Positions 43,347-53,298 of a stretch of DNA of 53,768 nucleotides are shown in pieces. The DNA comes from Novosphingobium sp. Chol11. Its GTDB lineage: Bacteria; Pseudomonadota; Alphaproteobacteria; Sphingomonadales; Sphingomonadaceae. The notes under the pieces are model-generated. The model had not been told where the DNA came from. It made no database searches and saw nothing but the letters and a program-made list of their open reading frames with translations. The position numbers and the translations under genes are program-made. The number at the start of each line of letters is the position of its first letter. The first letter of the stretch is position 1. The stretch is taken from the NCBI RefSeq assembly GCF_945870625.1, contig NZ_CAMBTS010000012.1, forward strand, positions 1-53,768, given 5' to 3'.

Positions 43347-45991
43347 TAGAACTGGGTTCCTACGTTAAAGGTTAGTATTTTGGGATCATCGCCCTCTACT
43401 TTGGTGAGAGCTCTGGCGAGATCGATGCGGAACGGGCCGAACGGCGAGTTCCAATTGACCCCGATGCCGACCGAAACGCGCGGCTTGGGACTATCGCCGA
43501 GGAAGACCTCGTCGAACTTTTGGACAATCGAATTGGCTTTGTTGTTGGTGTTGGCCGCCGTCGTCAAACGTCCGGTCACGTTGTCCTGATAAAGCAGCAG
43601 TGGGGTTCCCGAAGTGAACGGTCTTGCCACGTTGAACACCGCACCCGCATCGACATAGATTGAGGGACGCAGGCCAAGTTCGCGCGCGCCCGAACCGAGC
43701 GGAATTTCCAGCTCGGCGCGGGTAAGATAATAGAGTTTGCCGCCCAAGGCATCATCGACGAACTGGTTGCGGTCCGTTGAGACCGTACCGCCCGCGCCCG
43801 TCAAGGGATCGAAACTGGCATAGAATTTGCGCAAGACGCGCGGGCCGACGCCGCGAATGTCGAACCCGCGAATTTGCGGCTCGCCCAGGAAAAAGCGGTC
43901 GGTAAGGCGAACATCGTCGATGGTCGCCTCGTCCGAGCGGCTGCTCAGCGCCCTGATCGCGCCGCCTTCGCCGCGGACCGAGAAGACGAAACCCTTGCCG
44001 AGCGGGAAAAAGCGCGAGGCGTTCGCGGTTATGCGCGCATACCGGACATCGCCGCCCAGCCCGGCGACATCAATGCCGATCACGGCCTGCGAGCCCCTGG
44101 TCGGCCGCAGGCGGTTATCGAGCGTGTCGTAAACGAGGCTGGCACCGATGATCGAGCTGGTCCGCCGCCCGATGGCATCGCACAAGTAGCGGCCCGCGAG
44201 GAAGATCGAGCATTCGGACACGCCGGTCACCGGATTGGGCAGATAATATGTATCGCGGTCCAGCGTCACGTTCTCGAAGTTGAGCGTATAGCGCCCGATC
44301 AGCGAGATATACTCGGTCAGCGGGACACCGGCGCGGAATTGAAAGCCAGTGGTCGATTGCCGATAGGTGGTGTTGCGGCTGCTGTTCTGGAAATTGAAGC
44401 TGTTAAAATCGCGCCGATAGATATCGAAGCCCAGCGAAATGTTGCGGTCGAACAGATATGGCTCGGTAAAGCTCGCCTGAACGCTGCGCGAAAAGCGCGA
44501 ATAATCGATGCTTAGGCCCACCGTCTGGCCGCGTCCGCGAAAATTGTTCTGCTGGATCGAAGCCTGCAGGATGAATTGTTCGAGGCTGGAGAAACCGGCC
44601 GAAAGCTGCAGCTGGCCAGTGGGTCTTTCCTCGACATTGGCCTCAAGCACGATCCGGTCGGGCGCCGAACCGGGCTTCTGTTCAACCTCGAACTTCTCCT
44701 GAAAGTAGCCCAGCGACTTGATGCGGTTCGACGAGCGCTTGATCTGGAACGAGCTGAACGCATCGCCTTCGGAAATGCGGAACTCGCGGCGCACCACCTT
44801 GTCCTGCGTCAAAGTGTTGCCGTTCACATCGACCCGCTCGACATAGACGCGCGGCGATTCGGTCAACCGGAAGGTGATCGACATCGTCAGATCATCCTTG
44901 TTGCGATTGAAGTCCGGCCGCACATCGGCAAAGGCATAGCCGAAGCTGCCCGCGGTTTCGGTGAGGCTGTCGACCGTATCTTCGACCAGCTTGGCGTTGT
45001 ACCAGGCGCCGGTCTTGGGCTGCAGCCGCTTGGCCAGCACGTCGCCATCGAAATCGCGCAGCTGGCTATCGACCTTGATATCGCCGAACTTGTAGCGCTT
45101 TCCTTCCTCAACCACATACGTGATGATGAAGTCGCGCTTGTCCGGGGTCAACTCGGCCACCGCCGAAACCACGCGGAAATCGGCATAGCCATTGGTCAGA
45201 TAATACTGGCGCAGCTTCTGCTGGTCGAACGCGAGGCGATCGGGATCGTAGCTCGTGGAGCTCGAAAACAGCTTTGTCAGGCCGGCTTGCTTGGTCACCA
45301 TCTGGCCGCGGAGCTGCCCATCCTTGAAGCGCTCGTTGCCGATGATGTTGATCTTGCGCACCTTGGACTTGGGACCCTCGGTCAGTTCGAACACGATGTC
45401 GACGCGGTTCTGCTCAAGCATCACCATCTTGGGCTCGACCGAGGCGGCAAAACGGCCCTGCCGCTTGTACAGCTCGATAATGCGCGCAACATCGGCGCGC
45501 ACTTTCGAGCGGGTGAATATCTGGCGCGCGGCCAGCTTGATCTCGGGCAGGATCTTGTCATCCTTGAGGCGCTTGTTGCCTTCGAGGATGATGCGGTTGA
45601 TCACCGGGTTTTCTTTAACCTCGATCGTCACGTCGCCGGCATTGTTGCGCAATTGCGCATCGGCAAACAGCTCGGTCGCGTAAAGGTCCTTGAGCACCTG
45701 ATCGGCGGCGGCCTGCGTGTAGCGGTCGCCTTCCTTCAGGCGGATGTACGAACGAATGGTATCGGTTTCGAGCCGCTGTGCGCCCACGATGGTGATCGTG
45801 CGGACCAGTTCAACCGGGGCATTGGGCTTTGCCGCAGCGGCGGGAGCGGGAGCGATGGCAGTCTGCGCCTGCGCCGATACGGCAGCTGTGAGGCCGGTGG
45901 TCAAGGTGAGCGCCAGCATGACCGCAGAACGGCCGCCGGTGCGAAGCCGGACCGCGCGGTGATGGGTCGGACCCGAATTCCAAGCAATCAT
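43346..45991 (-). CDS. bamA: Outer-membrane protein assembly factor BamA
   Basis: The core insertase for outer-membrane barrel proteins. The 881-residue precursor has a long signal peptide (hydrophobic part AVMLALTLTTGLTAAVSAQAQ), five POTRA domains (about residues 60-470, beginning VRTITIVGAQRLETDTI) and the 16-strand barrel with the RGF loop as QIRGFDIRGVGPR and a Phe-terminated last strand (FNVGTQF). The frame is open to 46144, but the ATG at 45991 gives a signal peptide consistent with export. rseP lies 217 bp upstream, so bamA may have its own promoter. Confidence 0.96.
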   Translation of the reverse strand: MIAWNSGPTHHRAVRLRTGGRSAVMLALTLTTGLTAAVSAQAQTAIAPAPAAAAKPNAPVELVRTITIVGAQRLETDTIRSYIRLKEGDRYTQAAADQVLKDLYATELFADAQLRNNAGDVTIEVKENPVINRIILEGNKRLKDDKILPEIKLAARQIFTRSKVRADVARIIELYKRQGRFAASVEPKMVMLEQNRVDIVFELTEGPKSKVRKINIIGNERFKDGQLRGQMVTKQAGLTKLFSSSTSYDPDRLAFDQQKLRQYYLTNGYADFRVVSAVAELTPDKRDFIITYVVEEGKRYKFGDIKVDSQLRDFDGDVLAKRLQPKTGAWYNAKLVEDTVDSLTETAGSFGYAFADVRPDFNRNKDDLTMSITFRLTESPRVYVERVDVNGNTLTQDKVVRREFRISEGDAFSSFQIKRSSNRIKSLGYFQEKFEVEQKPGSAPDRIVLEANVEERPTGQLQLSAGFSSLEQFILQASIQQNNFRGRGQTVGLSIDYSRFSRSVQASFTEPYLFDRNISLGFDIYRRDFNSFNFQNSSRNTTYRQSTTGFQFRAGVPLTEYISLIGRYTLNFENVTLDRDTYYLPNPVTGVSECSIFLAGRYLCDAIGRRTSSIIGASLVYDTLDNRLRPTRGSQAVIGIDVAGLGGDVRYARITANASRFFPLGKGFVFSVRGEGGAIRALSSRSDEATIDDVRLTDRFFLGEPQIRGFDIRGVGPRVLRKFYASFDPLTGAGGTVSTDRNQFVDDALGGKLYYLTRAELEIPLGSGARELGLRPSIYVDAGAVFNVARPFTSGTPLLLYQDNVTGRLTTAANTNNKANSIVQKFDEVFLGDSPKPRVSVGIGVNWNSPFGPFRIDLARALTKVEGDDPKILTFNVGTQF

Positions 45992-46208
45992 CACCAAGCG
46001 CAATCCTGTCTGTTCGAGCAGCCCGCGACTTGCCGCCGGATCACTCCAGCCGCGCCGCGCACCGCCGCCTCCTGCCCGATGCAGGCGCGCCAAGCAAGCG
46101 CGCTGCATTCGGCCAAATTGCCCCCGCAAATGTCCCCGTAACAATCAGGGCAAATTCGACTTTCCCCAAGCCTGAATGCGCCTTCGAGTCAACGCCGAGA
46201 TAGCGTGT

Positions 46209-47333
46209 CTAGCCCCCAAACAGATTCAGCGAGGCCACATCATTGATCGAGACAAACAGCATCAGCGCCACCATCAACGCGAGGCCCGTGCGCAAGGCCC
46301 ATTCCTGCGACCGTTGGCTGACGGGCCTGCGCTGGACCATCTCGGCCAGACAGAACATGATGTGCCCGCCATCCAGCATCGGAATTGGCAGCAGATTGAT
46401 GAACCCAAGATTGATGGAAATAAGCGCGATAAACCAGGCGTAGTTCGCCCAGCCCGAAACCAGTTGTTCGCCCGAATACTTGGCGATCTTGATCGGCCCG
46501 CCCAGTTCCTTGACCTCGCGCTGGCCGGTGAGGATCTGGCTGATCCCGGTGATCATCACGCCCATGATGTTGCGTGTCTGCGCCACGCCGTCGACCAGCG
46601 CTTCCACCGGCCCGACCGCGACCCGCGACACGCTGGCCGGGCCGATGCCAAGAAAGCCGATCTTCTGGGTGTTGCCAAATCGGTCCGAGGTTTCCTTGGT
46701 CATCGCCGTTACCGGCACCGCGATGCGCTTGCCGTCGCGCTCGATTTCCATGGCCAGCGGCTCGCCCGGATGCTGCGTGATCGCGATCCGCGCATCGATG
46801 AAGTTTTCAATGGGACTGCCGCGCATCGAAATGATCCGGTCGCCCAATTGCAGGCCGGCCTTTTCAGCCACCGAGCCCACTTTGATCGTCCCGATAACCG
46901 GGGGGATCACCGCTTTGCCATAAGCGAGGGTGAAGCCTGCAAGAATCAGCACCGCCAGCACCAGATTGGTCATCGGCCCGGCGACCGCGATCAGCGCACG
47001 CTGCCATGCGGGCTTGGCATGAAAGGTGCGGTTGCGCTCCGCCGCTGGCAGCGCCAGCCAATCCGCGCTCGGCGCGCCGGTCGCGTTCTGGTCGCCCGCG
47101 AACTGGACATAGCCGCCCAGCGGCAGAGCCGCGATTTTCCAGCGGGTGCCGCTCCGGTCGGTCCAGCCGATCAGCTCCTTGCCGAAACCGATCGAAAAGA
47201 CATCGGCTTTCACGCCGAACGCCATGCCCGCCAGATAATGGCCCAGCTCGTGGACGAAAACCAGCGGCCCGAGCACCATGATGAACGCCAGCACGCTGAG
47301 CAATAGTCCCGGACTGTTCACATCTGGCATCAC
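46209..47333 (-). CDS. rseP: Site-2 intramembrane metalloprotease RseP
   Basis: A 374-residue zinc protease that cleaves anti-sigma factors and leftover signal peptides within the membrane. It has HELGH (H28, E29, H32) in the first helix, a PDZ domain (about residues 130-210, with AGLQLGDRIISM) and the third zinc ligand in INLLPIPMLDGGH. Overlaps the dxr stop by four bases. Confidence 0.95.
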   Translation of the reverse strand: MMPDVNSPGLLLSVLAFIMVLGPLVFVHELGHYLAGMAFGVKADVFSIGFGKELIGWTDRSGTRWKIAALPLGGYVQFAGDQNATGAPSADWLALPAAERNRTFHAKPAWQRALIAVAGPMTNLVLAVLILAGFTLAYGKAVIPPVIGTIKVGSVAEKAGLQLGDRIISMRGSPIENFIDARIAITQHPGEPLAMEIERDGKRIAVPVTAMTKETSDRFGNTQKIGFLGIGPASVSRVAVGPVEALVDGVAQTRNIMGVMITGISQILTGQREVKELGGPIKIAKYSGEQLVSGWANYAWFIALISINLGFINLLPIPMLDGGHIMFCLAEMVQRRPVSQRSQEWALRTGLALMVALMLFVSINDVASLNLFGG

Positions 47334-48487
47334 CGCAAGGGCTCCATCATTTCAAGCGCGCGGATCCGCGATTCCTCGTCCACGGCGATCACATCGTCGA
47401 GCGAGGAGGGCGGCGGCGGAAGCCCGCGCGCCAGCATCGTCTCGGCACATTGCACGATTCTGGTGAACGATATCTGACCATCCAGAAACGCCGCGACCGC
47501 GATTTCGTTTACCGCATTGAGCACCGCCGGGGCCGCGCCGCCCGCAAGCACGGCCTCGCGCGCTACCCGTGTGGCGGGAAAGCGCGCTTCGTCAGGGCGG
47601 CGAAAGGTCAATTCGCCGATGGCGGCGAGATCGAGCGGCGCGCAGGGCGTGTCCATCCGCGCAGGCCACGCGAGCGCCGAAGCGATGGGCACGCGCATGT
47701 CAGAGGGGCCAAGTTGTGCGAGCGTGGAACCGTCGCGATATTCGACCATCGAATGCACGATCGATTGCGGATGGACCAGAATGCGCAGCTTATCGATGCC
47801 GACCGGAAACAGGTGATAGGCTTCGATGAATTCGAGGCCCTTGTTCATCATCGTGGCCGAATCGACGCTGATCTTGGCGCCCATCGACCAGTTCGGGTGC
47901 TTGACCGCCTCGGCCGGGGTGGCGCGGTGCAGGCGTTCGATCTCCCATTCGCGGAACGGGCCGCCGCTCGCGGTCAACGTGATCATGCTGACATGCGCGG
48001 GATCATTGCCGGCAAGGCACTGAAAAATGGCGTTATGCTCGCTATCGACCGGCAGCAACGTCGCGCCAGAGCGGGCCACAGCCGCTGTCATCACATCGCC
48101 TGCGGAAACCAGCGCTTCCTTGTTGGCCAGCGCGACCGATTTGCCGCATTCGATCGCGGCCATCGTGGGGGCAAGCCCGGCGCAGCCGACAATCGCCGCC
48201 ACGGTGATATCCGCCCCGCGCGCCGCCGCTTCGACCAGCGCCGCCGCGCCCCCCGCCGCCGCAATGCCCGATCCGGCGAGCGCATCGCGCAGCGCGGGCA
48301 GGCAGCTTTCATCGGCGACGACCGCCAGTTCGGCCCCGAACTCGCGGGCCAGCGCGGCCAGTTCCGCTGCCTGGCAATTGGCGGTGAGCGCGATAACGCG
48401 AAACGCCTCGCGATTTCGCCGCACCAGATCGAGCGTCGAGGTGCCGACCGATCCGGTGGCCCCCAGCAAAGTAAGCGTACGGCTCAA
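47330..48487 (-). CDS. dxr: 1-deoxy-D-xylulose 5-phosphate reductoisomerase
   Basis: Makes MEP from DXP with NADPH, the committed step of the non-mevalonate isoprenoid pathway. The 385-residue protein has TLLGATGSVGTSTLDLV, LLPVDSEHNAIFQCL, the flexible loop TASGGPF and NWSMGAKISVDSATMMNKGLE with the metal-binding acids. The TTG at 48487, with a G-rich ribosome site and a TTGA overlap with the cdsA stop, is the most likely start; an ATG further upstream adds unconserved residues. Confidence 0.94.
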   Translation of the reverse strand: MSRTLTLLGATGSVGTSTLDLVRRNREAFRVIALTANCQAAELAALAREFGAELAVVADESCLPALRDALAGSGIAAAGGAAALVEAAARGADITVAAIVGCAGLAPTMAAIECGKSVALANKEALVSAGDVMTAAVARSGATLLPVDSEHNAIFQCLAGNDPAHVSMITLTASGGPFREWEIERLHRATPAEAVKHPNWSMGAKISVDSATMMNKGLEFIEAYHLFPVGIDKLRILVHPQSIVHSMVEYRDGSTLAQLGPSDMRVPIASALAWPARMDTPCAPLDLAAIGELTFRRPDEARFPATRVAREAVLAGGAAPAVLNAVNEIAVAAFLDGQISFTRIVQCAETMLARGLPPPPSSLDDVIAVDEESRIRALEMMEPLR

Positions 48488-49242
48488 GATCGCGTCCCCC
48501 CGGATGCTGCCCATTCTGTTACGGCCCATGTTGTGCCCACGATGATAGCCACCGGGAGCAGCCCGTCAAACCGATCAAACAGCCCGCCATGTCCCGGAAT
48601 AATCCGCGAACTGTCTTTCACCCCGGCGCGGCGCTTCAGCCAGCTTTCATAAAAATCCCCGGCCTGCGCCGCGATGGCGAGGCCAGCGCCGGTCAGCGCG
48701 GCAAGACCGATGCGCGTATTGCTGAAGGCATCGTCCAGCCCCGGGCCAGTGGGAGACATCGCCGAGACCGCGTAGCTAACAAACAGCGCGAAGGCCGTGG
48801 TCCAGAACGCCGCCGCCGCCATGCCGCCGGCCAGACCCGCCCAGGTCTTGGAGGGGCTGATCGCGGGCGCAATCTTGGGCCCGCCGATGGCGCGTCCAGC
48901 AAAATAAGCGCCGACATCGGTGCACACCACAAGGCCGACCACCCCGATCAGCAGCGGCACCGGCATCAACCCCAGCGCCAGTGTCGCCCAGCTGACATAG
49001 ACCGCGCCGGTGATCACCGCCGCCGCCATCCGCGCCGGATCAGGCGCAATTTTCGCAGCTAGCCCGACATATTCGGCAAAAATGCCCAGCCCCACCACCG
49101 CGACAAAACCTTGCAAAACCGCGCCTCCTCGCCAGATCGCCACTCCGGCAATCACCAGCATGACGATGGCGGAGGCAACGCGCACAGGAAGATCGGATTT
49201 GACCGGCACGGCCGCGCCGGCCGCAGGCGCATCACCGTCCGC
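48484..49242 (-). CDS. cdsA: Phosphatidate cytidylyltransferase
   Basis: Makes CDP-diacylglycerol for phospholipid synthesis. The roughly 252-residue membrane protein has about seven helices and the C-terminal signature SPSKTWAG ... KDSSRIIPGHGGLFDRFDGLL. The 5' end is uncertain: the frame continues into uppS, and TTG at 49242 (11-bp overlap with uppS) or GTG at 49206 are the best starts. Confidence 0.92.
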   Translation of the reverse strand, partial: ADGDAPAAGAAVPVKSDLPVRVASAIVMLVIAGVAIWRGGAVLQGFVAVVGLGIFAEYVGLAAKIAPDPARMAAAVITGAVYVSWATLALGLMPVPLLIGVVGLVVCTDVGAYFAGRAIGGPKIAPAISPSKTWAGLAGGMAAAAFWTTAFALFVSYAVSAMSPTGPGLDDAFSNTRIGLAALTGAGLAIAAQAGDFYESWLKRRAGVKDSSRIIPGHGGLFDRFDGLLPVAIIVGTTWAVTEWAASGGTRS

Positions 49243-49963
49243 CAAAGCGCCGCTCGCGGGTGGCGAAGTGATCGAGCGCCTCGCGCAGATGTGCGGGCGT
49301 GAAATCGGGCCAGAGCACTTCGAGAAACTGCATTTCGGCATAGGCCGCCTGCCACAGCAGGAAATTCGAAAGGCGCACCTCGCCCGAAGTGCGGATCAAC
49401 AGATCAAGCGGCGGCATGTCGGCGGTATCGAGCTCGGCGTCGATCGCCTCGACCGTGACCGCGCCTTTGCGCGCGGCGGCTTCGGCGGCACGGGCGATTT
49501 CCTGCTGCGAGCCATAATTGAGCGCAATCGCCAGCGTGGTCCCGGTGTTGTGGGACGTGCGCGCCAGTGCATCATCGATCATGGTGATGATATCGGGGGC
49601 AAACACCCCATAGTCGCCGATGATTTTGAGCCGCACATCATTGGCGACGAATTCTTCCAGATCGCTGCGGATGAAGGCGCGCAGCAGCCCCATCAGATCA
49701 TTGATCTCATCTTCCGGACGGCGCCAGTTTTCCGACGAGAACGCATAGATGGTGAGCGCCTCAAGGCGCATGTGGCGGGCCGCGCGCACCACTTCGCGCA
49801 CCGCCTCGACCCCGCGCTTGTGGCCGATAACACGCGGCAGATGATGCTTCTTGGCCCAGCGTCCGTTGCCATCCATGATGATGGCGACATGGCGCGCCGG
49901 TGCGCCCGGCGCGCCGGGTGCCTCCTGCACCTTCCGCTCGCTGCGTGCCCGCCCAAAGGTCAC
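49232..49963 (-). CDS. uppS: Undecaprenyl diphosphate synthase
   Basis: Builds the C55 carrier lipid for peptidoglycan by cis-prenyl transfer. The 243-residue protein has HVAIIMDGNGRWA (D31), GHKRGVE, YAFSSENWRRP and LIRTSGEVRLSNFLLWQ. It starts with GTG overlapping the frr stop (GTGA). Confidence 0.96.
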   Translation of the reverse strand: MTFGRARSERKVQEAPGAPGAPARHVAIIMDGNGRWAKKHHLPRVIGHKRGVEAVREVVRAARHMRLEALTIYAFSSENWRRPEDEINDLMGLLRAFIRSDLEEFVANDVRLKIIGDYGVFAPDIITMIDDALARTSHNTGTTLAIALNYGSQQEIARAAEAAARKGAVTVEAIDAELDTADMPPLDLLIRTSGEVRLSNFLLWQAAYAEMQFLEVLWPDFTPAHLREALDHFATRERRFGGR

Positions 49964-50517
49964 TTGCCGAGGATTTCCTTTTCCTTCTGCGCGGTCACTT
50001 CATCCGCCGCCTTGATCACCTCGTCGGTCAGCTTCTGCAGATCGGCTTCGCCGCGCTTGCGCGCGTCTTCGGCGATTTCCTTCTTGGCCTCGTCGGCTTT
50101 GAGCGCTTCCATCCCATCGCGCCGCACATTGCGGATCGCGATCCGCGCCTTTTCGGCATATTGGCTGGCCAGCTTGGCCAATTCCTTGCGGCGTTCTTCG
50201 GTCAGGTCCGGGATCGGCAGGCGCAGGGTATTGCCGTCGTTGATCGGATTGAGCCCGAGCCCGGCCGAGCGGATCGCCTTTTCCACCGGGCCGATGTTGG
50301 TCTTGTCCCACACCTGAACCGAGAGCATGCGCGGCTCCGGCGCAGAAATCGTGGCGATCTGCGTGATCGGCGTGCTCGCCCCGTAAACCGTTACCATCAC
50401 CGGCTCGAGCAGCGCAGTGTTCGCGCGGCCGGTGCGCAGGCCCGAAAGATCGTGCTTCAATGCTTCGACAGCGCCCCTCATGCGGCGCTCGATGTCGGCC
50501 TTATCGAACTTGGCCAT
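49960..50517 (-). CDS. frr: Ribosome recycling factor
   Basis: Splits post-termination ribosomes with EF-G. The 185-residue protein has LRTGRANTALLEPVMVTVYG, NIGPVEKAIRSAGLGLNP and DGNTLRLPIPDLTEERRKEL, typical along its full length. It follows pyrH by three bases. Confidence 0.97.
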   Translation of the reverse strand: MAKFDKADIERRMRGAVEALKHDLSGLRTGRANTALLEPVMVTVYGASTPITQIATISAPEPRMLSVQVWDKTNIGPVEKAIRSAGLGLNPINDGNTLRLPIPDLTEERRKELAKLASQYAEKARIAIRNVRRDGMEALKADEAKKEIAEDARKRGEADLQKLTDEVIKAADEVTAQKEKEILGK

Positions 50518-50520
50518 AAG

Positions 50521-51243
50521 TCAGGCTTCCTTTTGCACAATAGTATGGGTGCCCTCGCCCGCAAGAACCCGCGCGAGATTGCCGTGCTCCCGGATCGAGA
50601 AGACCACGATGGGGATTTCATTGTCGCGGCACAATGCCACGGCAGATGCATCCATCACCTTAAGATTGTTGGCCAGAACGGTATCATAATCAACCGTAAC
50701 ATAGCGCTTTGCCGCCGCGTTCTTTTTGGGATCGTCGTCATACACGCCGTCGACACTGGTGCCTTTCAGCAGAGCATCGCACTTCATTTCGGCAGCGCGC
50801 AAGGCCGCGCCCGAATCGGTGGTGAAATAGGGGCTGCCGACGCCTGCGGCAAAGATCACGATGCGGCCCTTTTCCAGATGCCGTTCGGCGCGGCGGCGGA
50901 TCACCGGTTCGCACACCTCGTCCATCTGTATCGCCGATTGCACGCGGGTTTCCACGCCGATTTTTTCCAGCGCGCTCTGCATCGCCAGCGCGTTCATGAT
51001 CGTGGCGAGCATGCCCATGTAATCGGCCTGCGCCCGGTCCATGCCCTTGGCCGCGCCCGCCATGCCGCGAAAAATGTTGCCCCCGCCGATCACGAGGCAC
51101 AGCTCAAGCCCGGTATCCTTGGCCGCCTTCATCTCGCTCGCCATCTCCGCGACGAAATCGGTATCGATGCCGAACGGCTGATTGCCCATCAGCACCTCGC
51201 CCGACAGCTTGAGCAGAATGCGCTTGAACTTTGGGAGGCTCAT
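50521..51243 (-). CDS. pyrH: Uridylate kinase
   Basis: UMP kinase of the amino-acid-kinase fold. The 240-residue protein has [37 protein letters not shown] and [11 protein letters not shown]. The ATG at 51243 was preferred to an in-frame TTG at 51255. It is separated from tsf by a terminator and so may have its own promoter. Confidence 0.97.
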   Translation of the reverse strand: MSLPKFKRILLKLSGEVLMGNQPFGIDTDFVAEMASEMKAAKDTGLELCLVIGGGNIFRGMAGAAKGMDRAQADYMGMLATIMNALAMQSALEKIGVETRVQSAIQMDEVCEPVIRRRAERHLEKGRIVIFAAGVGSPYFTTDSGAALRAAEMKCDALLKGTSVDGVYDDDPKKNAAAKRYVTVDYDTVLANNLKVMDASAVALCRDNEIPIVVFSIREHGNLARVLAGEGTHTIVQKEA

Positions 51244-51338
51244 CGGATCAAACAACTCATATCGGAGAACGCCGCCCTTATACGCAGAAGCGGCAAACTG
51301 CCAAGGGCGCGAAGCAGGCTTTGCCGGATCGCGGACAT

Positions 51339-51374
51339 GAAAAACCCCGCGCGGCCCGAATGACCGCGCGGGGC
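51339..51374 (-). terminator. Terminator after tsf
   Basis: A perfect 10-bp stem CCCCGCGCGG/CCGCGCGGGG with a 9-base loop and TTTTT on the minus strand. Confidence 0.88.
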
Positions 51375-51393
51375 AAAAACATAATCTTGGCGG

Positions 51394-52338
51394 TTACTTG
51401 ATGCCCGCTGCTGCGGCCACTTCTGCGGCAAAGTCGGTCACTTCCTTCTCGATGCCTTCGCCCAGCTGGAAGCGCACGAAATCGGTCAGCGCGATCTTGG
51501 TGCCAGCGGCCTTGGCGGCGGCTTCCACCACTTGCGATACCGGGGTCTTGTTGTCCATGACGAACACCTGGCTGAGCAGCGCGTTGTCCTTGGCATACTT
51601 GGCCACGGCGCCGTCGGCGCGCTTGGCAAGGATGTCCTCGGGGATCTGCTTGCCGCTCTTGGCCGCTTCTTCGACTGCCTTTTCCAGCGCGATCTTGCGT
51701 TCGCGCTCAAGCACCAGCGGATCGAGATCTTCGATCGAGAGCGCCTGAGGAAAGGCCGCCGCGATGTGCATCGCGATCTGCTTACCCAGCGGTTCAAGCA
51801 CATCCGCGCCAGCTTCGGATTCCAGCGCGACCAGCACGCCGATCTTGCCCAGGTTCGGGGCAGCGGCATTGTGCATATAAGGCACGATCAAGCCGCTGCT
51901 TACCGCAACCTGCTTGATCCGGCGCAGCTGCTGATTTTCGCCGATGGTGGCGACGTTGTTGGTCAGCGTTTCGCTCACCGTGCCGCCGTCCGGATAGGAC
52001 GCTGCCTTCAAGGCTTCGACTTCGGCCATGCCGCCGGCGAGCGCCACATCGGTCACTTTGCGCACGAAATCCTGGAATTGATCGTTCTTGGCGACAAAAT
52101 CGGTTTCTGAATTGACCTCGACCGCAACGCCCTTGGTGCCCGAAACGGCAATGCCGACGAGCCCTTCGGCCGCCGTGCGGCTCGACTTCTTGGCAGCGGC
52201 GGCAAGACCGCGCGCGCGCAGGGCATCAACCGCAGCTTCGAGATCGCCGCCAGTTTCCTCAAGTACTCTCTTGCAGTCCATCATGCCGGCGCCAGTGCGC
52301 TCGCGCAGGTTCTTCACGTCAGCGGCGGTATAAGCCAT
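51394..52338 (-). CDS. tsf: Elongation factor Ts
   Basis: Nucleotide exchange factor for EF-Tu. The 314-residue protein has [27 protein letters not shown] (UBA-like N-terminal domain), [14 protein letters not shown] and [11 protein letters not shown]. It is transcribed after rpsB as usual and ends in a strong terminator. Confidence 0.97.
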   Translation of the reverse strand: MAYTAADVKNLRERTGAGMMDCKRVLEETGGDLEAAVDALRARGLAAAAKKSSRTAAEGLVGIAVSGTKGVAVEVNSETDFVAKNDQFQDFVRKVTDVALAGGMAEVEALKAASYPDGGTVSETLTNNVATIGENQQLRRIKQVAVSSGLIVPYMHNAAAPNLGKIGVLVALESEAGADVLEPLGKQIAMHIAAAFPQALSIEDLDPLVLERERKIALEKAVEEAAKSGKQIPEDILAKRADGAVAKYAKDNALLSQVFVMDNKTPVSQVVEAAAKAAGTKIALTDFVRFQLGEGIEKEVTDFAAEVAAAAGIK

Positions 52339-52450
52339 TGCGCCAATCCTTTGTGTTTGAAACGGGCATTAGTTCTTGCAGCGGATGCGGCCGGGCAGCT
52401 GTTGCAGCAACGCTTGCCGCGGGCTCGTATGCGCCAATCAGGTCAATTCA

Positions 52451-52495
52451 GTGACGGACCCGCGCGCAGGCGATGCTGGCGCGCGGGTCCGTCAC
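52451..52495. other. 17-bp perfect hairpin between rpsB and tsf
   Basis: GTGACGGACCCGCGCGC at 52451-52467 is exactly complementary to 52479-52495, with an 11-base loop. No T run follows on either strand. It could be an RNase III/processing or attenuation structure that sets the rpsB:tsf ratio. Confidence 0.65.
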
Positions 52496-52506
52496 TGTCG
52501 CCGCGA

Positions 52507-53298
52507 TCAGACGTCGGTGGGTTCAGCCACGTCCGCCAAAACGGCAATCTCGATCGCTTCTTCATGCATCGGCTCGTCCATCGCGCCCAGATCGGCACCC
52601 GACGAGATTGCGGCATCACGGCCGCCGCGCGTGGCGGCTGCGGCAACCGCATCGCAATAAAGACGGATCGCGCGGCTGGCGTCATCGTTGGCGGGAACCG
52701 GGAAGGCGATGCCATCGGGCGAAACGTTCGAATCGAGGATCGCCACGACCGGGATGCCGAGCACATTGGCCTCCTTGATCGCCAGCTCTTCCTTGTTCGC
52801 GTCGATCACGAACATGACATCGGGAATCCCGCCCATGTCGCGAATGCCGCCGAGCGAAAGCTCGAACTTGTCGCGCTCGCGCGTCAGCTGAAGCACTTCC
52901 TTCTTGGTGAGGCCGGTGGTGTCGCCCGAAAGCTGCTCTTCCAGCGCCTTGAACCGCTTGATCGAACCCGAAATCGTCTTCCAGTTGGTGAGCATGCCGC
53001 CCAGCCAGCGATGATTGACGAAATGCTGGCCCGAAGCCCGCGCGGCCTGCGCGATCGGCTCTTGCGCCTGGCGCTTGGTGCCGACGAACAGCACTTTGCC
53101 TCCGGATTGGACCGTGGCCGAAATGAACTCGAGCGAGCGCGCCATCAACGGCACGGTCTGCGACAGATCAAGAATATGGATGCCGTTGCGAGCGCCGAAG
53201 ATATACGGCTTCATGCGCGGGTTCCAGCGGTGCGTCTGATGGCCGAAATGCGCGCCGGCCTCGATCAATTGCTGCATTGTGACGACTGGTGCCGCCAT
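52507..53298 (-). CDS. rpsB: 30S ribosomal protein S2
   Basis: A 263-residue S2 with [45 protein letters not shown] and [12 protein letters not shown]. The ATG at 53298 is preceded by AGGAAATA; in-frame codons further upstream are leader. First gene of the long minus-strand cluster that runs to fabZ. Confidence 0.97.
   Translation of the reverse strand: MAAPVVTMQQLIEAGAHFGHQTHRWNPRMKPYIFGARNGIHILDLSQTVPLMARSLEFISATVQSGGKVLFVGTKRQAQEPIAQAARASGQHFVNHRWLGGMLTNWKTISGSIKRFKALEEQLSGDTTGLTKKEVLQLTRERDKFELSLGGIRDMGGIPDVMFVIDANKEELAIKEANVLGIPVVAILDSNVSPDGIAFPVPANDDASRAIRLYCDAVAAAATRGGRDAAISSGADLGAMDEPMHEEAIEIAVLADVAEPTDV

Noticed and set aside
44576..46141. A 521-codon plus-strand frame opposite bamA
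   Set aside because: Same shadow effect; composition is His/Asp/Leu-rich nonsense and bamA is complete on the other strand.
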